A stretch of DNA of 5,915 nucleotides from positions 1 to 5,915 of the forward strand of contig JAGDMB010000171.1 in assembly GCA_017860375.1 (NCBI GenBank). The letters are read 5' to 3'. Source of the stretch: Bacteroidota bacterium (GTDB lineage: Bacteria; Bacteroidota; Bacteroidia; Bacteroidales; UBA10428). The notes below the pieces were generated by a model. That model ran no database searches. It was not told the origin of the DNA and worked only from the letters and a program-made list of their open reading frames with translations. This document shows positions 1 to 5,216 of the stretch, in pieces. Position 1 is the first letter of the stretch, and every line of letters starts with the position of its first letter. The translations under genes and the position numbers were made by a program.

Positions 1-1
1 A

Positions 2-1702
2 AACGAGATGGCGAAGGGATATGATTATTATAATGTCGGGGGATTTTCTGTCAGTCCGGATAACAGACTGCTCTCCTTCGGGGTTGACACGGTAAGCCGA
101 CGTATGTATACCCTGCACATCAAAAACCTGGAGACCGGCGAAATCCTTCCCGATGAAATCAGCCAGACAACGGGTTCATCCACCTGGGCTGCCGACAATA
201 AAACCCTGTTCTATTCCCTCAAGGATACCGGTACATTGCGGCCTTATAAAATCCTCCGTCATTCCCTGGGATTACCAGCTGAAAAGGATGTAACGGTTTA
301 TGAGGAAGAAGATGAAACCTACGCGGCGTATGTATACAAAACAAAATCAAAAGAATACATCATCATAGCCCTGGCATCCACCCTGTCGAATGAATACCGG
401 TTCCTGAAAGCAGATGATCCCGCCGGATCCTTCAGGGTGTTTCATCCCCGTGAAAAGGAACTGGAATACGATATCGATCATTTTGAGAACCGTTTCTTCA
501 TCCGCACCAATCTGGATGCAAAGAATTTCAGGCTGATGGAAACCCCTGTCACGAATACTTCAAAGAGCGCATGGAAAGAAGTGATCGCTCACCGCGATAC
601 GGTATTGCTCGAGAGTTTTGAACTCTTCAGCGATTATATGGTACTGGATGAAAGGATCAACGGGCTTACCCGGTTCAGGGTGATGAATATGAAGGACAAA
701 ACCGAATATTATATTGATCTGCCGGAACAGGCTTACACCGCGTGGTTTTCGGCCAATCCGGAATTCGACACCCGACTCCTCCGTTTCGGTTACTCGTCGC
801 TGACCACACCCAATTCCACCTTTGACTTCCACATGAAAACAAAGGAACGGGTGCTGCTGAAGCGCCAGGAGGTTGTGGGGGATTTTAATCCCGACCGGTA
901 TTTTTCCGAAAGGATCTTCGCCACCGCCGGTGACGGTTCAAAGATCCCGGTATCCCTGGTATACCGGAAAGGAATAAAGAAAGACGGAAGCAATCCGCTG
1001 TTGCTCTACGGGTATGGTTCGTATGGGTTCACCACCGATCCGTATTTCAGTTCGGTAAGGCTGAGCCTGCTGGACCGCGGTTTCATCTATGCCATTGCCC
1101 ATGTGCGGGGTGAGCAGATCATGGGCCGCAGCTGGTATGACGACGGCAAGTTGCTGAAAAAGAAAAACACCTTCACCGATTTCATCGATTGTGCCGAATT
1201 CCTGATCAAAGAGAATTATACCTCCCCTGAGAAGCTGATGGCCTATGGAGGGAGTGCCGGAGGGTTGCTGATCGGTGCCGTTGTCAATATGAAACCCGAA
1301 CTTTTCAAGGGAGTGATCGCAGCGGTTCCCTTTGTGGATGTGGTCACCACCATGCTCGACGAGAGCATTCCCCTGACAACCTCGGAATATGATGAATGGG
1401 GGAATCCGAATGAAAAAGTATATTACGACTACATGCTCTCCTATTCACCATATGACAACGTTGCAACGAAAGCCTATCCCAATATGCTTGTTACCACAGG
1501 CCTGCATGATTCGCAGGTGCAATATTGGGAACCGGCAAAATGGGTGGCCAAGCTCCGCGACAGGAAGACGGATGACAACCTGCTGTTGCTGTTCACCAAT
1601 ATGGAAACCGGACACAGCGGAGCTTCCGGAAGGTTCGAGACCCACAGGGAGACCGCGCTGGAATATGCGTTTTTGCTGAAACTGATGGGAATGAAGGAGT
1701 AA
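2..1702 (+). CDS. ptrB: Oligopeptidase B (S9A serine peptidase), 5' end outside window
   Basis: Cytosolic-type serine peptidase of the prolyl oligopeptidase family that cuts short peptides after Arg or Lys. Residues are numbered from the Met codon at position 8. That Met is probably internal: the frame is open to the window edge (Asn-Glu precede it), and the spacing matches E. coli PtrB with a constant offset of 116, so roughly 115-120 N-terminal residues are missing. Residues 1 to about 290 are the rest of the beta-propeller domain; the alpha/beta hydrolase domain follows. The catalytic Ser416 lies in GGSAGG, Asp501 in GLHDSQVQYWEPAKW and His536 in GHSGASGR. The Ser-Asp and Asp-His spacings, 85 and 35, equal those recalled for E. 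coli (532/617/652). The segment TTSEYDEWGNP (457-467) holds Glu460, the first P1-Arg determinant; the second acidic position is Asp462 rather than Glu. No signal peptide can be judged. The gene ends in TAA, and the downstream gene is convergent. The family assignment is near certain. Confidence 0.95.
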   Translation, partial: NEMAKGYDYYNVGGFSVSPDNRLLSFGVDTVSRRMYTLHIKNLETGEILPDEISQTTGSSTWAADNKTLFYSLKDTGTLRPYKILRHSLGLPAEKDVTVYEEEDETYAAYVYKTKSKEYIIIALASTLSNEYRFLKADDPAGSFRVFHPREKELEYDIDHFENRFFIRTNLDAKNFRLMETPVTNTSKSAWKEVIAHRDTVLLESFELFSDYMVLDERINGLTRFRVMNMKDKTEYYIDLPEQAYTAWFSANPEFDTRLLRFGYSSLTTPNSTFDFHMKTKERVLLKRQEVVGDFNPDRYFSERIFATAGDGSKIPVSLVYRKGIKKDGSNPLLLYGYGSYGFTTDPYFSSVRLSLLDRGFIYAIAHVRGEQIMGRSWYDDGKLLKKKNTFTDFIDCAEFLIKENYTSPEKLMAYGGSAGGLLIGAVVNMKPELFKGVIAAVPFVDVVTTMLDESIPLTTSEYDEWGNPNEKVYYDYMLSYSPYDNVATKAYPNMLVTTGLHDSQVQYWEPAKWVAKLRDRKTDDNLLLLFTNMETGHSGASGRFETHRETALEYAFLLKLMGMKE

Positions 1703-1858
1703 GGTGCGGATTCCCTGGTAACAGGATTACACCAGAGGCGAGCGCGTTGCCTGATAAAATTTCAGGGTAATTGATAATCGGCGAGCGGTGAGGGTTGAGG
1801 GGAAACCATTATCCAGCATCCAGCATCCAGTAAGGGTGTCCGGGAAGCGGAAATCAGG
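1703..1858. other. Convergent intergenic region with small hairpins, no clear terminator
   Basis: This gap separates the 3' ends of the oligopeptidase gene and the cupin-like gene, so a terminator for each is expected here. I see only modest hairpins. CCTG-GTAA-CAGG at 1714-1725 has a GNRA-type loop. AGGCGA/TTGCCT at 1736-1752 has a 5-nt loop and one G-U pair on the + strand, and is followed by a weak AT-rich stretch. CCTGA/TCAGG lies at 1750-1766. None has a proper T-tract. A short 7-bp tandem repeat lies at 1811-1830. I find no convincing open reading frame or RNA gene. Confidence 0.5.
1811..1830. repeat. Short tandem repeat, unit ATCCAGC, about 2.9 copies
   Basis: ATCCAGC occurs twice in full and is followed by ATCCAG, with no mismatches. 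It is non-coding and lies 28 bp beyond the stop codon of the cupin-like gene. From general recollection, runs of this kind (atccagcatccag) recur between genes in environmental Bacteroidota genomes, so this may be one copy of a dispersed element. The tandem structure is seen directly; the dispersed nature is inference. Confidence 0.75.
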
Positions 1859-2275
1859 CTATATGGAAATTTTTTCCCTGATTTTGTCCTGAATCCCGTC
1901 ATCCAGTGTCATGTAATCCGAATTCTCCGTCGTGGTATCCGCTTTCTCAAACAGGAAAATATGAGCGTCTTCGGAAAGCACCACGTGATGCCAGACGGAT
2001 CGTTTCACATTATAGGCCACGTTTAGCTCCATGGGATTCACAAAAGGAATAAGCTGCCCGTTCTTTTCCTCCACGATGATCATGTCGGCTTTTCCCACCG
2101 TGAGAATAAAAACTTCATCGGTTTCATTGTGCCTTTCGACTTGCTGAATGCAATGGGGATATACTTTGCCGCACTGCCTGAGCACGGCTACCCGCCATTC
2201 GCCGGTTGTAATCACGGGCATGAATTTCTGTTCAAAGCAGCTGCCGGCTTCAACAAGATCCGAAGAGGGTATCAT
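1859..2275 (-). CDS. Small cupin-like protein of unknown function
   Basis: I do not recognise a named family beyond a cupin-type fold. The ATG at 2275 gives 138 residues. A TTG two codons upstream (2279-2281) is in frame, and the residue numbers here count from it. Neither start has a Shine-Dalgarno sequence; ATG is preferred. The segment HNETDEVFILTVG (51-63) fits the second half of cupin motif 1 (H-x4-E-x6-G), with His51, Glu56 and Gly63. The first metal-binding His of the usual HxH is replaced by Glu49. A motif-2-like stretch, YNVKRSVWHH (90-99), supplies His98 and His99. The acidic C-terminal tail (about 113-140) is unlike a catalytic extension. There is no signal peptide or membrane segment, so the protein is presumably cytosolic. 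It lies 156 bp behind rnfA on the same strand, but repeats separate the two, so shared transcription is uncertain. Small sugar- or metabolite-binding cupins are the closest general comparison. The ORF call is good; the function is open. Confidence 0.75.
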   Translation of the reverse strand: MIPSSDLVEAGSCFEQKFMPVITTGEWRVAVLRQCGKVYPHCIQQVERHNETDEVFILTVGKADMIIVEEKNGQLIPFVNPMELNVAYNVKRSVWHHVVLSEDAHIFLFEKADTTTENSDYMTLDDGIQDKIREKISI

Positions 2276-2309
2276 ACACAATAAATTTTAGTTGCACGTT
2301 TGAGAATTC

Positions 2310-2352
2310 GTCTGCCTTTGCGCCGGCCACCGGAAGGCAGACAGGTCTGCCT
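2310..2352. repeat. Three alternating copies of an 8-bp inverted-repeat arm
   Basis: GTCTGCCT occurs at 2310-2317 and 2345-2352, and its exact reverse complement AGGCAGAC at 2335-2342. The first pair extends to 9 bp (2310-2318 with 2334-2342) around a GC-rich 15-nt loop containing GCCGGC. The second pair (2335-2342 with 2345-2352) is separated by only 2 nt. The middle copy can pair with either neighbour, so two alternative hairpins compete. No T-tract follows on the minus strand, so it does not look like an intrinsic terminator for rnfA. It is more like a remnant of a dispersed intergenic palindromic element. Confidence 0.75.
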
Positions 2353-2372
2353 GAGATCCAATCGCCTTTGCG
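2314..2372. repeat. Direct repeat GCCTTTGCG, two copies
   Basis: The 9-mer GCCTTTGCG occurs at 2314-2322 and 2364-2372. The second copy runs on into GCTTTGAG, a degenerate further unit. The first copy overlaps the inverted-repeat arm at 2310-2317. No protein-coding signal accompanies them. CTTTGCG-type tandem units are, from general recollection, a recurring intergenic motif in Bacteroidota, but that could not be checked here. Confidence 0.6.
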
Positions 2373-2431
2373 GCTTTGAGAGAACAAACCATACCTTCAT
2401 CACAGAAAAAATCGTCATTGGAGTGATTGCA

Positions 2432-3007
2432 TTACTTCACAATCCCCGAAAAGCCCATGAATGCCAGCGACAACAGTCCGGCTGTGATGAGCGACAGGGG
2501 AAATCCCTGCATACCCTTCGGCGTATCTGTCAGGCTGAGTTGTTCGCGAATGCCGGCCATTAAAATAAGCGCAAGGGTAAATCCCACGGCAATACTGGCG
2601 GCGTACACCACGCTCATGATCAGGTTGTAATCCTTCTGAACAGCCAGCAGGGCAATACCCAGCACGGCACAGTTGGTCGTGATCAGGGGGAGGTAAATGC
2701 CGAGAGCCTGATACAGCGGAGGAGCCATCTTTTTAAGGATGATCTCCACGACCTGAACAAGGAAGGCAATGACGAAAATAAAGGTAATGGTCTGCATGAA
2801 TTCAATATGCAGGGGAACCAGTACATAATTCTGGACCAGGTAAGTGACCAGGTTTGCCAGTGCCATGACAAAAATTACAGCCAGACCCATGCCAATGGAT
2901 GTGCTTATTTTATTGGACACTCCCAAAAACGGGCAGATCCCTAAAAACTGGGCCAACACAACATTGTTGACCAGTACTGCCGATATGATGATAAGGATGT
3001 ATTCCAT
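2432..3007 (-). CDS. rnfA: Rnf complex membrane subunit RnfA
   Basis: Integral membrane subunit of the ion-translocating ferredoxin:NAD+ oxidoreductase; 191 residues, the usual length for RnfA/NqrE. About six membrane helices are visible (roughly 3-25, 37-58, 70-92, 100-123, 131-152 and 170-190). Diagnostic segments are SAVLVNNVVLAQFLGICPFLGVS near the N-terminus (from residue 9), with Cys25, and LGIYLPLITTNCAVLG (102-117), with Cys113. In the homologous Nqr and Rnf structures these two Cys pair with two from RnfE to hold an intramembrane iron-sulfur cluster on the electron path. The gene begins with ATG 19 bp after rnfE, with a GGAAAGGA Shine-Dalgarno-like stretch just before it, closer than ideal. 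It is the last gene of the visible operon. The Cys motif and the rnfE neighbour separate it from the RnfE paralogue. The presence of RnfC rather than NqrA argues for Rnf and not Nqr. Confidence 0.96.
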   Translation of the reverse strand: MEYILIIISAVLVNNVVLAQFLGICPFLGVSNKISTSIGMGLAVIFVMALANLVTYLVQNYVLVPLHIEFMQTITFIFVIAFLVQVVEIILKKMAPPLYQALGIYLPLITTNCAVLGIALLAVQKDYNLIMSVVYAASIAVGFTLALILMAGIREQLSLTDTPKGMQGFPLSLITAGLLSLAFMGFSGIVK

Positions 3008-3026
3008 ATTCCTTTCCGTTTATGAA

Positions 3027-3623
3027 TCAGAAACTTAGTTTTGCTTTAAGCTTGTTTACGATTGCTATTAAAAGCCCGTAGGTCACAAAAGCCCCCGGAG
3101 GAAGAATAAATATCAGGATGGTCGATGCATTTTCACTCATAAGCCGGAAGTTGAAAATGGAACCGTTCCCGAGAATTTCACGAATACTGGCCAGCAGGGT
3201 AATGGCCAGGGTGAAACCGATGCCCATGCCCAGGCCGTCGAGGACCGAGTGCCAGACGCGGTTCTTTTGAGCAAATGCTTCCGCACGGCCCAGAATTATG
3301 CAATTCACCACGATAAGCGGGATAAAGATCCCCAGCGCCTTGTAAAGATCAGGGGTATAAGCCTTCATTACCAGGTCAACGATGGTAACAAAGGTGGCGA
3401 TAACCACAATGAATGCGGCGATCCGGACTTTATCAGGTATCAAATTCTTTAACAGGGAAATTATAAGGTTGGAACATACCAGTACAAAGGTAGTGGCGGC
3501 TCCCATTCCGATTCCGTTAGTGGCTGCGGTGGTAACGGCCAGTGTCGGACAGGTACCCAGGACCAGTACGAAGGTCGGGTTTTCCTTCAACAGGCCGTTT
3601 GTAAAATATTTCAGGTTTGCCAT
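3027..3623 (-). CDS. rnfE: Rnf complex membrane subunit RnfE
   Basis: Integral membrane subunit of the Rnf complex, 198 residues, homologous to RnfA but inserted in the opposite orientation in known structures. The start [20 protein letters not shown] and the segment [20 protein letters not shown] (22-41), with Cys25, are typical. The second signature, [16 protein letters not shown] (103-118), supplies Cys108. Cys25 and Cys108 are the expected partners of RnfA Cys25 and Cys113 for the intramembrane iron-sulfur cluster. Hydrophobic helices lie at roughly 17-35, 38-58, 68-87, 95-113, 127-148 and 168-190. ATG at 3623 is 20 bp after the rnfG stop. The gap is AT-rich and has no Shine-Dalgarno sequence, so translation may depend on coupling or on a Bacteroidota-type leader. 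Nothing is truncated. Confidence 0.96.
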   Translation of the reverse strand: MANLKYFTNGLLKENPTFVLVLGTCPTLAVTTAATNGIGMGAATTFVLVCSNLIISLLKNLIPDKVRIAAFIVVIATFVTIVDLVMKAYTPDLYKALGIFIPLIVVNCIILGRAEAFAQKNRVWHSVLDGLGMGIGFTLAITLLASIREILGNGSIFNFRLMSENASTILIFILPPGAFVTYGLLIAIVNKLKAKLSF

Positions 3624-3643
3624 ATGCTGTTATATTTCAATAA

Positions 3644-4222
3644 TTAAGGTAGTATTTCCGATGAATCGCTAACCGATCCAAGCGCATTATGAGCCCGCTG
3701 CAGGGCATCACAGAAGGCGCGCGAACTTATGGTGGCTGCGGTGATAGCGTCCACCTGCCCGCCGTCCTTTTTCACTTTCAGGGCAAAGTTTTCCGGATCT
3801 TTCCCGAAAAACTGGTTGAGGAATTTCGGTTCGGCCATTTTTGTCCCCAAACCAGGGGTTTCCTTATGCTGCAAAACTGTGATGGCATTGATCGTCCCGT
3901 CCGCATTGAAACCGGCCATCAGCTCGATATGTCCGGAAAATCCTTTTTCAGAGAAGGTTTTCACGGCAAATCCGGCCGGTTCATTCTGCTTCTTCACCGG
4001 ATAAATGGTTACGCCATCGACCAAACGTGCATCCGGCAGCGGATCGTTATCAAAGTCGGGCGAGACCATCTTGATGGCGTTAATCTCCTTTTGCCTGGCC
4101 GCATCTTCGATAGGTCCTTTTGTTTTCAGGTAAACAAAAGTCAGGGCAGCGGACATCACCATCGAGATCAGGGTCAGCGAAAGGACCATGTTCTTCAGGG
4201 TGGATTCGAGTTTTTTAGCCAT
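3644..4222 (-). CDS. rnfG: Rnf complex FMN-binding subunit RnfG
   Basis: Flavoprotein subunit of the Rnf complex, anchored by one N-terminal helix (about 11-33), with an FMN-binding domain expected outside the cytoplasmic membrane. The protein has 192 residues, within the usual range. Visible landmarks are the ETPGLGTKMAEPKF segment (121-134), conserved in FMN_bind domains, and the flavinylation motif around DAITAATISSRAF (158-170). Thr164 is the predicted residue esterified to FMN by an ApbE-type transferase (not in this window). The usual S/T-G-A-T reads T-A-A-T here, with Ala162 in place of Gly. The ATG at 4222 is fixed by a near-perfect ribosome binding site inside the end of rnfD, and the two genes overlap by 8 bp. 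This layout suggests translational coupling with rnfD. Confidence 0.95.
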   Translation of the reverse strand: MAKKLESTLKNMVLSLTLISMVMSAALTFVYLKTKGPIEDAARQKEINAIKMVSPDFDNDPLPDARLVDGVTIYPVKKQNEPAGFAVKTFSEKGFSGHIELMAGFNADGTINAITVLQHKETPGLGTKMAEPKFLNQFFGKDPENFALKVKKDGGQVDAITAATISSRAFCDALQRAHNALGSVSDSSEILP

Positions 4223-5216
4223 GGTTCACCTCCTTTCCAAACCGTTTGGGTTTCACATATTTGTTGATAAGCGGAACAACGGCATTCATGATGAGGATGG
4301 CAAAAGATACTCCTTCGGGGTATGAACCATATACACGGATTATCACGGTAATGAGGCCTATACCGATGGCATAAAGGATCATTCCGGCCTTTGTCATGGG
4401 AGAGGTTACCAGGTCGGTAGCCATAAAGATGGCACCGAGCATCACCCCGCCGGTGAGGATATGAAAGACAGGCGATGCGTTGTGCAGTGGATCGATAAGC
4501 CAGAGAATCCCTGTAAATCCGAAGACGGTGGCCATGACGAAAACCGGAATGTGCCAGGTGATGATCTTTTTATACAGCAACCATGCAAATCCCAGCAGCA
4601 GGGCAACGGCGGATACTTCACCCAGCGAACCGTTCATGGTGCCCAGAAAGAGCTGCATATGATCCGGCACCTGCTGCGCAATAGAAGACATCGCTTCTCC
4701 GTTCCGCAGCCCCTCTTTTACGATACCCAGAGGAGTGGCTCCGGTGGCGGCATCGAGGTATTTAAGCCGCGACAAAACGGGGAGCGGCCAGCTCGTCATC
4801 TGCACCGGGAAGGATATCAGAAGGAAAACGCGGCCCACCAGTGCAGGATTGAAAGGATTGTTCCCCAGCCCTCCGTATACCATTTTCCCGATGGAAATGG
4901 CAAACACGCTGCCAACGATGATCATCCACCAGGGCAGGTTTGAGGGAAGGTTAAAGGCCAGCAGCAGACCGGTGACAATGGCCGAGCCATCGCTGATCCG
5001 GACCTCCGACTTCATGATATATTTCTGTATCAGGTATTCGGTAAGTACGCATGCGGAAATCGCAATGGAAGTGACCAGAATGGCCCCGATACCAAAAAGA
5101 AAGAGCGACATCAAAAATGCCGGGATCAGGGCGACAACCACACCTGTCATTAGGCTTTTGACCGATTGCTGCCCGAATACATGGGGTGAAGGGGATACGG
5201 TAAAAATCTGGCTCAT
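4215..5216 (-). CDS. rnfD: Rnf complex membrane subunit RnfD, FMN-binding
   Basis: Integral membrane flavoprotein of the Rnf complex, homologous to NqrB; 333 residues, full length for RnfD. The start MSQIFTVSPSPHVFGQQSVK is the family N-terminus. Other signatures are SDGSAIVTGLLLAFNLP (75-91), GGLGNNPFNPALVGR (115-129) and FMATDLVTSPMT (264-275). The flavinylation site is DAATGATPLG (155-164), with Thr161 the predicted residue linked to FMN. About nine to ten hydrophobic helices are interrupted by a loop at roughly 141-200 that holds the FMN site. The ATG at 5216 overlaps the rnfC stop as ATGA and has no Shine-Dalgarno sequence but an A-rich leader, consistent with termination-reinitiation from rnfC. 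The C-terminal GKEVNHG overlaps the rnfG start. Confidence 0.96.
   Translation of the reverse strand: MSQIFTVSPSPHVFGQQSVKSLMTGVVVALIPAFLMSLFLFGIGAILVTSIAISACVLTEYLIQKYIMKSEVRISDGSAIVTGLLLAFNLPSNLPWWMIIVGSVFAISIGKMVYGGLGNNPFNPALVGRVFLLISFPVQMTSWPLPVLSRLKYLDAATGATPLGIVKEGLRNGEAMSSIAQQVPDHMQLFLGTMNGSLGEVSAVALLLGFAWLLYKKIITWHIPVFVMATVFGFTGILWLIDPLHNASPVFHILTGGVMLGAIFMATDLVTSPMTKAGMILYAIGIGLITVIIRVYGSYPEGVSFAILIMNAVVPLINKYVKPKRFGKEVNHG
4226..4236 (-). promoter_or_regulatory. Strong Shine-Dalgarno site for rnfG inside rnfD
   Basis: The minus strand reads AAAGGAGGTGA, an 11-nt match to the complement of the typical 16S rRNA 3' end. The GGAGG core lies 6 nt before the rnfG ATG. The site is embedded in the last codons of rnfD, encoding Lys-Glu-Val, and supports the chosen rnfG start. 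It is stronger than any other start-site signal in the window; rnfD, rnfE and the cupin-like gene show no clear Shine-Dalgarno sequence. Confidence 0.85.

Noticed and set aside
8..10. ATG at position 8 as the true start of the oligopeptidase
   Set aside because: The family extends about 116 residues further N-terminally, and the frame is open to the edge with a matching Asn-Glu before the Met.
2276..2300. Possible Bacteroidota-type promoter (-7 TAnnTTTG) before the cupin-like gene
   Set aside because: The AT-rich stretch contains only a loose match with no good -33 element, and it lies too close to the start codon.
2406..2428. Possible intrinsic terminator for the rnf operon on the minus strand (AATC/GATT followed by a T-run)
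   Set aside because: The stem is only 4 bp with an 11-nt loop and no GC, too weak to call despite the following T-tract.
2300..2630. Short + strand open frames running from the repeat cluster into the 3' end of rnfA
   Set aside because: They translate repeat sequence and antisense rnfA, are Arg/Cys-rich, and have no plausible start context.
3689..4267. 192-codon open frame on the + strand opposite rnfG
   Set aside because: It lies antisense to a clearly conserved gene, its translation has the Cys/His/Arg-rich composition of a shadow frame, and it has no recognisable domain.
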